Positions 31,423 to 44,421 are shown, counted from the first letter of the stretch. The stretch is 64,000 bases of DNA from a secondary endosymbiont of Ctenarytaina eucalypti (GCF_000287335.1 NC_018419.1:124001-188000); one strand, 5' to 3'. The notes: generated by a model not told the origin, from the sequence alone. Numbers and translations: made by a program.

Positions 31423-33159
31423 CTATGATAACGGCCAGATATGCTCTATGAATAGTTGTAAGCGGCGATTACCGAAAAAATTATTTACTTCGAGACGATA
31501 GGCCAACTCTAGGGTATTTACCTTAGGGTTTGGCCAAAGATGCGAGTCGATGTTGAAAGCGACGCCATCGAGTATAGGGCCGCCGGCCAACGGTTCCAGA
31601 AGCAGCTTAAGATGTTTATCCCCCATCAGCTTCTGATGTATCACGCGAAACCGCCCATCAAATAGAGGCTCAGGAAAGGTTTGTCCCCATGGGCCGCCTT
31701 CTCGCAGAAGTTCCGCCGTGCGCACCGAAAGTTCCGGACCAGACAGCTCGCCATCTGACCAAATCACTCCTTCGAGCATGGCTGGATCTATCCACTCCTC
31801 TACAAGAGTAGAGAAGTCCTCTTGGAATCGGTCAAATTGTGTCTGTTTCAGCATTAAGCCGGCGGCCATCCCATGGCCGCCGAATTGCAGCATTAAATTG
31901 GGATGTAATGTGTTGAGTCGTTCCAGCAAGTCACGCATATGCAATCCGGGAATTGATCGTCCAGATCCCTTTAATATGCCATCCCCGGCAGGCGCAAAGG
32001 CGATAACCGGCCTCTGAAAACGTTCTTTAATCCGCGACGCTAATATACCCACCACACCCTGATGCCACTGTGCATGGTAGATAGCTAAACCACAGGGCAT
32101 CGTATTCTCGTCGCACGACATCGCCTGACAGAGCGCCAAAGCTTCAGCTTCCATGCCCTGTTCGATTTGGCGCCGAGCTTTATTAAGGGCATTTAGCTTG
32201 GTTGCCAGAATGCGAGCCTGTGAGATCTCATCTGTTAACAACAGCAAAACTCCGACCGACATATCCGTCAGCCGACCGGCGGCGTTTAAACGCGGCCCAA
32301 TTCTAAAGGCCAGATCGCTGGCACGAAGCTGCGTGAGATCACCGTTAGTTAATTCGGCTAGTGCTTGGATCCCAGGACGACACTGGCCTGCGCGGATGCG
32401 ATTTAACCCCTGATGTACCAGAATACGGTTGTTGGCGTCCATTGGTACTACATCTACTACTGTACCTAGCGCGACTAAATCTAGCAACTCCGCTAGTTTG
32501 GGGGCTGCAATGCCTCGTTGCGTAAACCAGATGCCGTCGTTAAGACGCGCTCGAAGCGACAGCATTAGATAAAATGCTACGCCTACGCCTGATAGAGATT
32601 TGGAGGCGAAGGTGCATCCGTGTAAATTAGGATTCAGGATAGCATCGGCAGTTGGCAGCGTATCACTAGGTAGGTGGTGATCGGTGATCAGCACTCGGAT
32701 CCCTTTATGATGGGCTCGAACTACGCCTTCATGGGAAGAAATCCCATTATCTACAGTTACGATAAACTGTGCGCCGCGTGCAGCGGCCTGCTCTACAATT
32801 TCGGGGCTCAGGCCGTAGCCGTCTTTAAAACGATTCGGTACCAAGAAATCGACTTTTCTCGCGCCCATTTTTCGTAGCGCCAGTACCGTCAGCGCCGTAC
32901 TAGTTGCACCGTCCGCGTCGAAATCCCCGATCACCATTATCCTGCATTGGTTTACTAGGGCACCGACCAGAAGATCTGTCGCCTGCTCGATACCTGTTAA
33001 TTGATGGTAAGGTAGTAAGCCACGCACGCCACGCTCCAGCTCACCAAGTGCGCAAACGCCACGTTGCAGATACAAGCGTTTCAGCAGGGGAGGGATCTCC
33101 GATTCCCTCAGAACATCAATTTTGCCGAGCGGGCGTCGGCGGAGCACAGGTGTCGTCAT
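31423..33159 (-). CDS. recJ: Single-strand 5'-3' exonuclease RecJ
   Basis: RecJ degrades 5' single strands in recombination, mismatch and base-excision repair. 578 aa (E. coli 577). DHH-family motifs: GDFDADGATS at 78-87, TVDNGISSHEG around 137, ITDHHLP at 159-164, and the DHHA1 motif QFGGHGMAAGL near 410. LDLVALGTV, RLNAAGRLTDMSVG and the C-terminal OB region GPILDGVAFNID are intact. In E. coli recJ is preceded by dsbC and xerD. Here dsbC is gone and xerD is a fossil; prfB is not downstream. Confidence 0.97.
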   Translation of the reverse strand: MTTPVLRRRPLGKIDVLRESEIPPLLKRLYLQRGVCALGELERGVRGLLPYHQLTGIEQATDLLVGALVNQCRIMVIGDFDADGATSTALTVLALRKMGARKVDFLVPNRFKDGYGLSPEIVEQAAARGAQFIVTVDNGISSHEGVVRAHHKGIRVLITDHHLPSDTLPTADAILNPNLHGCTFASKSLSGVGVAFYLMLSLRARLNDGIWFTQRGIAAPKLAELLDLVALGTVVDVVPMDANNRILVHQGLNRIRAGQCRPGIQALAELTNGDLTQLRASDLAFRIGPRLNAAGRLTDMSVGVLLLLTDEISQARILATKLNALNKARRQIEQGMEAEALALCQAMSCDENTMPCGLAIYHAQWHQGVVGILASRIKERFQRPVIAFAPAGDGILKGSGRSIPGLHMRDLLERLNTLHPNLMLQFGGHGMAAGLMLKQTQFDRFQEDFSTLVEEWIDPAMLEGVIWSDGELSGPELSVRTAELLREGGPWGQTFPEPLFDGRFRVIHQKLMGDKHLKLLLEPLAGGPILDGVAFNIDSHLWPNPKVNTLELAYRLEVNNFFGNRRLQLFIEHIWPLS

Positions 33160-33489
33160 GAGAACAATAGTAGATTTGTTAAATAATCAAAATTCATATA
33201 TTTCTTCTATACAGGTTTAGTAGAAGAGGGGTTTTATTTTAAGTGTACCGTTTTTATGAGATCTAACGCCATAAAGTTACGCTTGAGAGAAAAAGTGGGG
33301 GGCAGATTGCTCTCTAATAATGCCTGAAAAGATGTATACTTTTTAACATTATAGCAAAATATATAATAAGGCGTGTTTTTAAAAAAAATCTCTAGGGAAT
33401 AGAATGTCTGTACTCTAACTGTAGGTCAAAGTTATACGTACGTCTTGGACATGGTACTCTTTCTGGTCAAATTCTGCTTCATTTAATGT

Positions 33490-34010
33490 AACTATAGCTG
33501 CTGATGTCTACCCTCTTCATTCAGCGCTTGCACCATACCCCGCATAGATGCATGTCTCGGTGGTGATAAGACACACGATTCCGTATCGCTGAAAACCTCT
33601 GGCATAAGGGTATCTAGAGTATGTCCATATCGTGTAAGTTGATGCCATTTGTAATGGTTAGCGTCACCAGTTAAGCCCCGACTTTCTCTGTCTCGAGATA
33701 GTAAAGTAGATGCTGAGGCAGTCTTTTGTTGACGATATGCTAGGGATAGGATGATTGCATCAAGGCTTTTCCGGTACAGATACTGCAAAACAGCAAGGAG
33801 CATTAAGAAGCCTAGTGGCACTACTGACGCAATAACTAGTATCTAGGAGTTCTAGAGTGAGGACCCGTCTCTCCCGGCTACTCGTGTTTAGACAGTTGAG
33901 TAGCTCATGCTATAGATAGTACTCGACCCCTGAAAGTCAGGATAATATTAGACAGTCGCATGTTGTTCCGGATAGGTTTTTAGTTAAAGAATATCAAGAA
34001 ATGACTCAAA
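33490..34010 (-). pseudogene. xerD: Tyrosine recombinase XerD fossil
   Basis: From 34007 ESFLDIL, stop, LK matches XerD EQFLDALWLEK, with Y and D placed as in AYRRDL. Then ATRLLNA for SSARLLSA and LLAVLQYLYRK for RRLFQYLYRE. A long open piece down to 33492 may continue it with VLSPPRHASM for VLFPSQRAQQM. The C-terminal catalytic region with RHxxR and tyrosine is not recognisable. XerD with XerC resolves chromosome dimers at dif. Position upstream of recJ and divergent from fldB matches E. coli. Confidence 0.65.
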
Positions 34011-34127
34011 TGATGTGATCGTGGATCGGGTTAATACCTAACTGACTCTTACATTGTATGGGTAAACGACATGATCCCCGATAGACGTTTAAATTTAGTT
34101 CACTTGATGCCATGAGGTTTTTACAAT

Positions 34128-34385
34128 ATGCAGATGAAGGACGACGGTTCCTGCGTTTCATGATGAAAGCACCTGTTACACCGAGAGAGCATCAAGAGCA
34201 TCCAAAATATCTTCAGATTGACAGCGGGAGACTTACATGATTTAAAAAATCTCCCTGCCTTATACTGCAGTGGTTAAATAGTTTTATTCCGAGTATTCCC
34301 ATTGGGGACTGTAGAGAGATGCGGAGAAACAGAGCGGCTAGTTAATCACAGATTCTCGTACTTTTATGATTTGGTAAAATCATCT
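34128..34385 (+). pseudogene. fldB: Flavodoxin 2 fossil
   Basis: Starts MQMKDDGSCVS for MNMGLFYGSSTC, then IKSIQNIF..LHDLKN for IRDIIGPELVTLHNLKD, LPALYCSG, stop, IVLFRV for SPKLMEQYDVLILGI, and QILVLL, stop, FG for KIVALYGLG. Several stops. Divergent from xerD, as in E. coli. Confidence 0.55.
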
Positions 34386-36245
<1,860 letters not shown>

Positions 36246-37174
36246 AGTAACAGAATATTTTAACTAGCTACACATCTCGTTTTTACGGTCTGGTATAATC
36301 TTTAGTCCCTAGTAAAGCACATTTACTATGAGGGGAAAGCCCTATTCTATAGGGGTTCTGTGCTGATAGCATAAGAATATGCCCCACACACAATACATCG
36401 CTGCGTTAAGGATCGGTGACAATGATGTTGTCCTATGCTCGGGAGGCTGCAAGTATGCTAGCGTAATTACCTCACAAGAATTATAAAAAACGGGGTATGA
36501 GCCATACATGCTTTTGATTTTCATCGTAATCTTGAAAAGAGATGACCAATCTAAGCCTATAAAAATAGATGGTTTCACGTCGTTATTCGTCAGATTTTCC
36601 GCGGGAGTAACCGTATCAAATTGTTTTTAATATTGAGGTCTTTACACTACTGTCAGCCTCTTCAGCTTCACGGTCAGACCATGAAATCTATCCTAGTGTT
36701 ATCCTTGGTCCACCTCTCAGGGTAACTGTATCTAATGCCTTGAGTAGCCCATTTTATGGGTTCTTCGGAGGAGCCAAATCTTGTCGTTCTTCTAGAATAT
36801 TGTAGTGTAGGGGAGGTGAGGATGAGATGAGCTCTATGAGGAGGACTATTGTTTAGAGATACGAGCTGGATTGAGGGTCCCTTATAGCGTATATAGTTAC
36901 GTGCTTTCACCATTTTGATCTCCTCTCTTGCCTGCGCATTGGCGTCAGGTAGGCTCAGATCACTACCCAATAGTCTGTTAAACCGCATATGTCTATTTTC
37001 CTCTCAGTTAGTCACCGGATGATTATAACCTTCTGTTTTTAGGAATTAAAACTGCTTTCCAGATACTAACTTGAAATCGTAGGGTGACGCGCATCGGATG
37101 GACTGAGCCGATCTTGTGCAGTCAGGAGCGGTAGAGTTAGCGGTTCTATTTTTTCTTTCTTGACAGAACGTCAT
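36246..37174. other. Non-coding stretch, probably including the 5' half of yvcK
   Basis: A 104-codon minus-strand frame at 36674-36988 has a fair ribosome site before an internal ATG (AGAGGAGATCAAAATG near 36910), but the protein is unlike anything I know and lies opposite the expected yvcK fossil. I do not call it. Confidence 0.4.
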
Positions 37175-37639
37175 GATCGTAAACTACATCTTAAGCCTGA
37201 ATATGTTAAAGTAAATAGAAATTCTTTAGTAATCACTGGCTCCGCATAAGCGCATTGCTTATTAACATGGCTTCAAGAACTATTTCGTTCTCAGATTCTC
37301 ATTGAATGAGTCAGCTTTTTCTGCACCTAAAAAAGACTTCTCTTTGAGAGCGTGGTCGAGCGCTGTTTGACGCAGACAAGCCTAGCCCCCTGTGTTTTCT
37401 CAGCAAGCAAGTAAAGAAAGCTCAGAAGCATCAGAAAAACGTCAACACATAATAAGATGACTTATTAATTCATTTTTATCAATGAATTAATAAGTCATCT
37501 TATTAATGATGCCGGTTATAAGTTATGATTTCGAATCAGAATCGACAGTCTGGTCGAAGGTGGTCAACAAACGTTGAGTGGTATGAGATCTGCGTCTGGC
37601 CGTTCAGATTACACAATAATAGCTCTGCTGGGGGGGTAA
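37175..37639 (+). pseudogene. yvcK: YvcK (gluconeogenesis factor) fossil
   Basis: KVNRNSLVITG resembles HAINEADLIIIGPG and LLTWLQELFR follows for ILLLKEIAQALR. At the end GRSDYTII..ALLGG with stop at 37637 resembles YRHDRQLLHSAL..LG and stop. It is convergent with uvrB, the E. coli arrangement. The long inverted repeat at 37450-37505 lies inside it. Confidence 0.5.
37450..37505. repeat. Perfect 25-bp inverted repeat, 6-base loop
   Basis: Arms 37450-37474 and 37481-37505 are exact complements around TTTATC. The left arm begins TAATAAGATGACTT. It is AT-rich and located 209 bases beyond the uvrB stop, inside the yvcK fossil. This is the longest perfect hairpin in the window. Confidence 0.9.
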
Positions 37640-37713
37640 AATAGATTGCACATCACTCTTGTCGCACAAGGCTCCCAGGTTAAAAGAAATTTCCACCCAT
37701 TCTGATAACTCTG

Positions 37714-39723
37714 TTAAAAGATTTCGATATCTTGCTCACGCAGGATTTGAATTTGATCGCGTAGGGTGGCAGCCTCTTCAAATTCTAGATTCTTTGCATG
37801 TTGCTGCATGCGGACTTCTAGTGAACGAATTTCCTTTGACAGCGCTTTCGTTGTTGTATTGTAATATTGAGGTACTACTGCAATCGCTTTGTTTTTTTTC
37901 TTTTTAGAGTGCGCTGGCGCTCGTCTAAGCTCTATGATGTCAACGATTGTTCTACTCATCCCCCGAGGCTCAATCCCATGCACCAGATTATAAGCATGTT
38001 GCTTCTCCCGCCGTCGCTCGGTTTCTTCAATCGCTCGCGCCATAGACCGCGTTATTTTATCGGCATAGAGTATAGCCTTCCCGTTAAGATTACGTGCCGC
38101 TCGGCCGATTGTTTGGATGAGAGCACGCTCGGAGCGCAAAAAACCCTCCTTGTCGGCGTCTAGAATTGCTACTAGCGAGACCTCGGGTATATCCAGCCCT
38201 TCGCGTAATAGGTTGATGCCTACTAATACGTCAAATGTGCCGAGACGTAAATCACGGATGATTTCTACTCTCTCTATAGTTTCAATATCTGAATGCAGAT
38301 AGCGCACCCGTTCGCCGTTTTCTGCAAGATATTCGGTTAGATCCTCGGCCATGCCCTTGGTCAGTGTAGTCACAAGTACTCGTTCATTATTTTTTACCCT
38401 TTGACGGATTTCTGACAAGAGATCCTCTAACTGGGTGGTGACCTGGCGAACTTCAATGCGTGGCTCTAAGAGACCGGTCGGTCGAATGAGTTGGTCAATC
38501 ACTGCGTTGCCGCATATTTTTAGTTCATAGGGGCCGGGTGTAGCAGATACGTAAATGGTTTGCGGCGCTCGTGCAGTGAATTCTTCAAACGTCATCGGTC
38601 GATTATCTAGTGATGAAGGAAGACGGAAACCGTGCTCTACCAGAGTTTCTTTACGTGCACGGTCACCTCGGTACATTCCACCGATTTGAGGAATAGTTAC
38701 ATGCGATTCGTCTATCACAAGCAAGCCATCAGCTGAGAGATAGTCGAATAGAGTCGGCGGGGGTTCACCTGGTCTACGTCCGGATAGGTGGCGCGAGTAG
38801 TTCTCGATCCCTGAGCAATATCCTAGCTCGCTTAGCATTTCGATATCAAAGGCGGTACGTTGGGACAAGCGCTGCTCTTCTAGTTGCTGGCCGTGGGCCA
38901 GCAACATCCGGCACTGTTCAGCCATTTCTAATTTAATATCTTCTATCGCTTGTGCTAACCGCTTGCGCGGAGTGACGTAGTGGGTTTTCGGGTAGATAGT
39001 GTAACGCCGCACTTCCTGATCGACGCAACCTGTACACTGATCAAAAAGCGACAAGCGCTCTACTTCATCATCAAAAAGCTCAACGCGTACTGCAAGGCCG
39101 TCAGACTCAGCAGGAAAAATATCAATAACTTCGCCACGTACCCGGAAGCTGCCGCGATGAAACGCTTGATCGTTGCGCGTATACTGTAGATCAGATAGCC
39201 GCTTAACGAGACTACGCTGAGAGATAAGCATACCGTGTGTTAAGTGTAGCACCATTCTTAGATAAGCATCAGGGTCCCCAAGACCATAGATTGCGGATAC
39301 TGATGCCACTACGATAACATCGCGGCGCTCCAGGAGCGCTTTCGTCGCGGATAGCCGCATTTGCTCAATATGTTCATTAATCGATGTATCTTTCTCGATA
39401 AAAGTATCAGAGCTTGGAACGTAGGCTTCTGGCTGATAATAGTCATAATAGGAAACGAAATACTCTACCGCGTTATCGGGGAAAAGGGATTTAAGTTCGC
39501 CGTATAGCTGTGCCGCTAACGTTTTGTTGGGCGCCAAAACCATAGAAGGACGATTCAGATCGGCGATCACGTTCGCCACGGTGAAGGTTTTCCCTGATCC
39601 TGTCACGCCTAGCAGAATCTGATTGGCTAAACCATTCTTTACGCCGGTTTTCAGGCGGAAAATCGCTTCTGGCTGATCACCTGACGGTTTAAACGATGTA
39701 ACTAGTTTAAATGCTTTACTCAT
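37714..39723 (-). CDS. uvrB: Excinuclease ABC subunit UvrB
   Basis: UvrB is the damage-verifying helicase-like core of nucleotide excision repair, working with UvrA and UvrC. 669 aa (E. coli 673). Walker A GVTGSGKT at 39-46, the beta-hairpin [20 protein letters not shown] near 92-111, DESH in [11 protein letters not shown], motif [16 protein letters not shown] and QTIGRAARN, and the C-terminal UVR motif [20 protein letters not shown] are all present. No LexA box is visible before the start. It has been separated from the biotin locus to which it is adjacent in E. coli, but the yvcK fossil still follows it. Confidence 0.97.
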   Translation of the reverse strand: MSKAFKLVTSFKPSGDQPEAIFRLKTGVKNGLANQILLGVTGSGKTFTVANVIADLNRPSMVLAPNKTLAAQLYGELKSLFPDNAVEYFVSYYDYYQPEAYVPSSDTFIEKDTSINEHIEQMRLSATKALLERRDVIVVASVSAIYGLGDPDAYLRMVLHLTHGMLISQRSLVKRLSDLQYTRNDQAFHRGSFRVRGEVIDIFPAESDGLAVRVELFDDEVERLSLFDQCTGCVDQEVRRYTIYPKTHYVTPRKRLAQAIEDIKLEMAEQCRMLLAHGQQLEEQRLSQRTAFDIEMLSELGYCSGIENYSRHLSGRRPGEPPPTLFDYLSADGLLVIDESHVTIPQIGGMYRGDRARKETLVEHGFRLPSSLDNRPMTFEEFTARAPQTIYVSATPGPYELKICGNAVIDQLIRPTGLLEPRIEVRQVTTQLEDLLSEIRQRVKNNERVLVTTLTKGMAEDLTEYLAENGERVRYLHSDIETIERVEIIRDLRLGTFDVLVGINLLREGLDIPEVSLVAILDADKEGFLRSERALIQTIGRAARNLNGKAILYADKITRSMARAIEETERRREKQHAYNLVHGIEPRGMSRTIVDIIELRRAPAHSKKKKNKAIAVVPQYYNTTTKALSKEIRSLEVRMQQHAKNLEFEEAATLRDQIQILREQDIEIF

Positions 39724-41069
39724 CTGCTATACTTACCTGATGAAAGCGTGAGTGGTAGAATAGAATATCCGAAAAAGTACGGGAAAATTGTGCTACTTTA
39801 GCCAGTGGCTAATAACTACCTAAAGCATGAGTCATAAGAAAGAATCGTATAATAGAACTGTATTGCCTAATGAGCTCAAAGTTATCAAGACGTTCGAGAG
39901 AACGTGATTAAACCGCGGGCGCGGGAAAGTCAAAAAGATATCCAGTAGTGCAATGGAAGTGCCGTCAATCACGCTAAGACTCTTGCCTTATTTTACATAC
40001 ATAGTGGTAGCTAGAATTTTTTATAAGAAAAATTATGCTTATTTTTTATTTTCTCATGTTCTATAATTATACCAATAAAAAGCATGGAAGATACATTAAC
40101 AGCACATTGAAACACCTTGACGCCGCACCTCTCGTATCTATATTTTCTCTAACACTAATACATGCAGTTATTAACAATAATAGAGGCTTATTGCTATTGT
40201 CTCGGTGAGAAGTTGCATGCCAGTGTGTTACAGCGCGTGTAAGAAAGATAATAAACATTTATTAGGCATGTTATGCCTATAAATCTCTAACGACTCTGTC
40301 AGAGTGCCTCTCCTATCCCGATGATGTTTTGACGGCCACTACTGGCTTAATAGGTTCTCGTGCTGCTAGTCAGCGTTGCAATATCTTCAGCGTTAATTAT
40401 AGAGAGATCTAAGGATAGCTGGCCTACTAGGAAAGAGAATCCCCCATGCTTAAGACTTAGCTTATACCTATCCCTGCGGAATAGGTTAGTTTGTATAAGA
40501 GTAACAAGCAATCTCGTGAACCGGAATATGCCTGTTTCCGGTCATTGGGTGCGTAGAGTGCCAGGTGCTTTCTTGCTCCAAGCGGGGCGTGTCTTTTAGA
40601 GGATAATTTCCAGCGAGTAGTGACTTTCATAGTTCGAATATAGCTTTATATTGACACCCTGCTTGCGGCGAAATAGATTGCTGTTATTGCTTAGCTCAAG
40701 AGAGTATCATGATTGATACATGCATCTTAAGCGCCTTAGGCGACTCCTCCTTAACTTTAGGTTAAGGTTTCTTTATATCAAACACCTATCAGGATATTTC
40801 ATCACTATAGTAGCGCAATGCTATACATTGGCACGGATGTATTTGATACATATCGTCATGTACTACAAGATGATAATTACGATTGATGCTGTTTTCACGA
40901 CTACTTCCGACGGACCGTCTGTTTTCTTCACCAAAAAAATTTGGCCCGTTAATCTCAAGAACCAAATAGTTAATTTTTCGTATATTGACATTTTATACTG
41001 AGATTACCTATCCGCTCTCGCTTACTGAGAGCAGACTAAGTCTGGGCATCTTAGCATCCACTCTGTCAG
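39724..41069. other. Non-coding, unexplained stretch
   Basis: In E. coli bepA precedes yfgD here; I cannot read it. A 7-bp stem CCTTAAC/GTTAAGG followed by TTTCTTTAT at 40749-40776 looks like a plus-strand terminator without an identifiable gene before it. Confidence 0.4.
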
Positions 41070-41205
41070 TGTCACAGTTAATTCAATGAGAAGCTCTTTA
41101 ATAAAATCCTGAGCGCAAAGTAACACGCCCAGTGCGTCATTAGCAGCGTAGTAATAGTCTGCTGGCCTAGGTCGTCAGGTCGAGGGAGACTACGTCTCCA
41201 ACATG
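41070..41205 (+). pseudogene. yfgD: YfgD (ArsC-like) fossil, 3' end
   Basis: SLIKS, stop, AQSN for ALIQAMVDNP, then RPVRH for RPIVV, and AGLGRQVEG for ARIGRPPEQ. It is convergent with hda, as in E. coli. Only the last third is readable. Confidence 0.45.
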
Positions 41206-41221
41206 CAAGAGCGGTGGTGTT

Positions 41222-41923
41222 TTAGAGGTTTAAAATCACTTTAACGAACGGGATAGTCAGTTTGCGTTGTGCTTGGATGGAGGCATTATCCAGTTGATTT
41301 AACGTTGCCGAGAGCGTGCGCATGTCTCTTTCAATTCGTTTCAGCAAGAAGCGTCTGACGTCTTCCGGCAATTCAAAGCCACGGAGCTTTGCTCTCAGCT
41401 GCAGGGCGGCACTCTTCTCTTCATCGGAGAGCGGCTGAAGCCGATAAATCTGTCCCCAATCTAAGCGAGAGGCTAAATCAGGTAGGCTGAGCTTTAGTTG
41501 ACGAGGCGGGCAATTGCCGCTAATGATCAGCCGAGTTCGACGGGTTTCCTGAATGCGATTATAGAGATTAAAAATTGCCATTTCCCAGGGCGGATCACCG
41601 ACGATGCACTGGATATTATCGATGGTTACTAGTGCTAATTGCTCCATGCCATCTAACACCTCTGGGACAAACCAGGTGCGTTTATCCAAAGGCACGTAGC
41701 CTACCGCCTGGGCATGCGCTGATAGCTTCGCACAGGCAGCATGTAATAAATGGCTACGCCCTCCTCCCTTCCGTGACCAAAAATAAAGGTAACTGACGCG
41801 TTCTCGGGATAGCATATCCTGCAAGGCCGCCAGCAGTGCGCCATTTTGACCGGGATAAAAGCTAGCGAAGGTCTCGTCATCTGGTAAATAAAGCGGCAAA
41901 GAAAGCTGCGACGACGTGTTCAG
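41222..41923 (-). CDS. hda: Hda, regulator of DnaA inactivation
   Basis: Hda, with the DNA-loaded sliding clamp, stimulates ATP hydrolysis by DnaA and so prevents over-initiation. AAA+ protein. The clamp-binding motif QLSLPLYL is at the N-terminus; [11 protein letters not shown] is the P-loop region, [10 protein letters not shown] Walker B, and [10 protein letters not shown] and the C-terminal lid are intact. I chose the CTG at 41923: it gives 233 aa, as in E. coli where a CTG start is used, and has AGAGG 6 bases upstream. An in-frame ATG 15 bases earlier (238 aa) lacks a ribosome site; its codons are the ribosome site of the CTG. Flanked by yfgD and uraA fossils in E. coli order. Confidence 0.93.
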   Translation of the reverse strand: MNTSSQLSLPLYLPDDETFASFYPGQNGALLAALQDMLSRERVSYLYFWSRKGGGRSHLLHAACAKLSAHAQAVGYVPLDKRTWFVPEVLDGMEQLALVTIDNIQCIVGDPPWEMAIFNLYNRIQETRRTRLIISGNCPPRQLKLSLPDLASRLDWGQIYRLQPLSDEEKSAALQLRAKLRGFELPEDVRRFLLKRIERDMRTLSATLNQLDNASIQAQRKLTIPFVKVILNL

Positions 41924-42054
41924 AGGTACCTCTCGCATGAGAGCAAATATGCTTTCTAGTTTATCATAAATTTGTTGTATCGTGAAAACGGTGCTATCAC
42001 TAAGGAGTGACTACCTTGATGTGCCTCAAAAACCGCTTCTTGGTAGCAACCTTT

Positions 42055-42365
42055 CTAGACAGCATAATAGAAGGGGCTAAGCTCAAGACCAATAACTGTT
42101 GGAAAGTGCACTCTTTTCACTCGGTCGTGCTTAGGTGTATTTTATCTCCACTAACGCTGATAATCGGCATCATGAGTATTGGAATTAGGTTGTGTATTTT
42201 CGTGTTTTCTGCGGTCAACTAGATTAATTGAATCATAACGCACCATACCATTCTGTAATACGCAATGAACTTTAAGTTGCATCTTGCGGCGCGCGGTAGT
42301 TGTCATGAATCGTGTGAAAAAAATTCTGCAGGCCAGTTGCGATAATATATCATGGCAGCACTGGT
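42055..42365 (-). pseudogene. uraA: Uracil permease UraA fossil, 3' part
   Basis: One frame gives NLIPILMMPIISVSGDKIHL for NLILTSVILIIGVSGAKVNI, then STTE for GAAE and, after a shift, TVIGLELS for TIVGIGLS. Farther upstream TPVLP resembles LPVMGG. It lies upstream of hda on the same strand, the E. coli place. The rest up to 42850 is not readable. Confidence 0.6.
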
Positions 42366-42846
42366 GTATGGTCTCTTAAGATTGCTTGCATGAAGTATAA
42401 TGCTGGTTGTTTCACTATTTCATTTACCATTGCTCATCTTCCTTCGTTTGGATGCATGAATACACTGTAAGCAGGAAGATAATGGAGGTCGATACTCATC
42501 ACATACGCCAAGTATCGCATTAGATCTGATTGGTGATAACGATACCCCATCAAGGATGGCGTTTTTCTGCTGTTATTGTATTTTTGTTGCATAAATCGGT
42601 CGTATGATATTTCTTGCTCACTCAGTTAAGTCATCTCTAAAACGTAATATGATGGTATTAGAGGTAATGAGAAAATGATAGACGCAATATTCCAAAGAGT
42701 GTCTAGTAAAGGTTTATAGAAGAACAGGATAACTCTAAATTATTCAGCAAATTATATTGATGCTGCATCCCGAGGATCATAGGCCAGACACCATATGCAC
42801 ATGCTAACTAACAGTCGCGTAATCTAGCAATAGTCCGCCATAATTC

Positions 42847-42875
42847 TTGTGTTTATCAAGATAAATGGGTATAAT
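42847..42875 (+). promoter_or_regulatory. rpsF operon promoter
   Basis: TTGTGT (42847-42852), 17-bp spacer, perfect TATAAT (42870-42875), about 100 bases before rpsF. The leader of about 90 bases could carry the S6:S18 autoregulatory site known for this operon, but I could not verify its structure. Confidence 0.65.
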
Positions 42876-42973
42876 GAAAGTATAAATTTAGAGCAAAACT
42901 CATCATGTTCCTTGCTTCTATGGGCTTCACTTGATCCTAAAAAGAGGCTGCATAATCCATAAGGAGCTTTTTT

Positions 42974-43369
42974 ATGCGTCATTACGAAATTGTTTTTATG
43001 GTTCATCCCGACCAAAGCGAACAAGTTCCCGGCATGATTGAACGCTACAGCGCTATTATTAGAAGCGCTGCAGGTCAGATCCATCGTCTAGAGGATTGGG
43101 GTCGCCGGCAACTTGCTTATCCAATTAATAAACTACACAAGGCGCACTATGTTTTGCTTAATGTTGAAGTAACCCAAGCGGCAATAGAGGAGCTGGTAAC
43201 AGTTTTTCGATTCAATGACGCAGTGATTCGCAGCATGATCATGCGTCTTAAGCATGCTGTGACCGAGGCCTCCCCCATGGTCAGAGCTAAGGACGAACGC
43301 CGCGAACGGCGTGAGGATTTTAGTAATGAAAACAACGAAGATTCTGAACCTGGGGATACTGAAGAGTAA
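42974..43369 (+). CDS. rpsF: 30S ribosomal protein S6
   Basis: S6 binds S18 and the central domain of 16S rRNA. 131 aa. [43 protein letters not shown] and [14 protein letters not shown] are characteristic, with the glutamate-rich tail. Perfect AAGGAG 7 bases before the ATG. First gene of the classical rpsF-priB-rpsR-rplI operon, unchanged from E. coli. Confidence 0.98.
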   Translation: MRHYEIVFMVHPDQSEQVPGMIERYSAIIRSAAGQIHRLEDWGRRQLAYPINKLHKAHYVLLNVEVTQAAIEELVTVFRFNDAVIRSMIMRLKHAVTEASPMVRAKDERRERREDFSNENNEDSEPGDTEE

Positions 43370-43372
43370 TTC

Positions 43373-43693
43373 ATGAGCACGGAAAACCGTTTGATTCTTT
43401 CGGGTAAAGTGTATAAGGTGCCGATTCGTAAAGTCAGCCCATCAGGAATACCACATTGTTTTTTTTTGCTTGAACACCGTTCTATTCAGCAGGAAGTATG
43501 TTTTTCACGCCAGGCATGGTGCCGACTGTCTGTGGTGATCAGTGGGGCGCATAATCTCAGTATAAGTAGCAGTATAATAATCGGCGCGCAGATCACCGTA
43601 AAAGGCTTTATCAGTTGCGAAAAAGGGCGTAATGGCCTCAGCAAAATAGTTCTGCATGCCGAGAAGATTGATTTTATAGATTCTGGAGACTAG
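43373..43693 (+). CDS. priB: Primosomal replication protein N (PriB)
   Basis: Small OB-fold protein that binds single-stranded DNA and helps PriA reload the replisome at stalled forks. 106 aa. [52 protein letters not shown] and the end IDSGD match E. coli. It begins 3 bases after the rpsF stop, so probably coupled to it. Confidence 0.97.
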   Translation: MSTENRLILSGKVYKVPIRKVSPSGIPHCFFLLEHRSIQQEVCFSRQAWCRLSVVISGAHNLSISSSIIIGAQITVKGFISCEKGRNGLSKIVLHAEKIDFIDSGD

Positions 43694-43699
43694 TCCATT

Positions 43700-43927
43700 A
43701 TGGCACGTTATTTCCGTCGTCGCAAGTTCTGCCGCTTCACCGCAGAAAGCGTTGTTAAGATCGACTACAAAGACATTCCTACGCTGAAAAACTATATTAC
43801 CGAAAGTGGTAAAATTGTCCCGAGTCGGATTACCGGCACTCGTGCCAAATACCAACGTCAGCTGTCTCAAGCGATTAAGCTAGCACGCTACATTTCCCTC
43901 TTGCCGTACACTGATAGTCATCAGTGA
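43700..43927 (+). CDS. rpsR: 30S ribosomal protein S18
   Basis: 75 aa, same length as E. coli, starting [15 protein letters not shown], with [24 protein letters not shown] and [10 protein letters not shown]. Partner of S6 on the platform of the 30S subunit. Six bases after priB with GGAG upstream. Confidence 0.98.
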   Translation: MARYFRRRKFCRFTAESVVKIDYKDIPTLKNYITESGKIVPSRITGTRAKYQRQLSQAIKLARYISLLPYTDSHQ

Positions 43928-43965
43928 TAAGTCATTGTTTTCTCAGTCTTTGATAGGATCAGGTA

Positions 43966-44421
43966 ATGCAAGTTATTTTGCTAGATAAGGTGACTAACCT
44001 AGGCGGTTTTGGTGATCAAGTTAACGTTAAGGCGGGCTATGCTCGTAACTACCTTGTGCCGAAAGGAAAAGCCGTTCCAGCCACGAAGAAAAATGTAGCA
44101 TATTTTCAAGCACGACATGCTGAGCTTAAAGCTAAAATGGCGGACGTTCAGGCTAAAGCCAAAGCACGCGCTGAAAAGATAAATACACTAGGCAGCATCA
44201 CTATCACGTCTAAATCAGGTGAAAAAGGCAAGCTATTTGGCTCTATTGGTGCTCGCGATATCGCTGAAGCCCTAAGCATTGCTACTGGGATGAATGTCGC
44301 TAAAAGCGAAGTGCGGTTGCAGAACGGTGTTCTGCGTACGACGGGTAACCACGATGTTAGCATCCAAGTACACAGCGATGTTTTTGCTACTTTGAATGTT
44401 CTCATCCTACCCGAAGTATAA
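43966..44421 (+). CDS. rplI: 50S ribosomal protein L9
   Basis: 151 aa (E. coli 149). N-domain [30 protein letters not shown] binds 23S rRNA, followed by the long connecting helix ([18 protein letters not shown]) and C-domain [30 protein letters not shown]. Last gene of the operon. Confidence 0.98.
   Translation: MQVILLDKVTNLGGFGDQVNVKAGYARNYLVPKGKAVPATKKNVAYFQARHAELKAKMADVQAKAKARAEKINTLGSITITSKSGEKGKLFGSIGARDIAEALSIATGMNVAKSEVRLQNGVLRTTGNHDVSIQVHSDVFATLNVLILPEV

Noticed and set aside
33492-33821. 109-codon open frame on the minus strand as a new gene
   Set aside because: Pieces align with XerD (LQYLYRK for FQYLYRE) next to other XerD segments in other frames, so it is treated as part of the xerD fossil.
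36674-36988. 104-codon minus-strand frame with a fair internal ribosome site
   Set aside because: No recognisable family, lies opposite the expected yvcK fossil, and has no operon context.
39690-39770. LexA box upstream of uvrB
   Set aside because: CTGCTATACTTACCTG has the right spacing but ends CTG instead of CAG, so it is not a valid SOS box.
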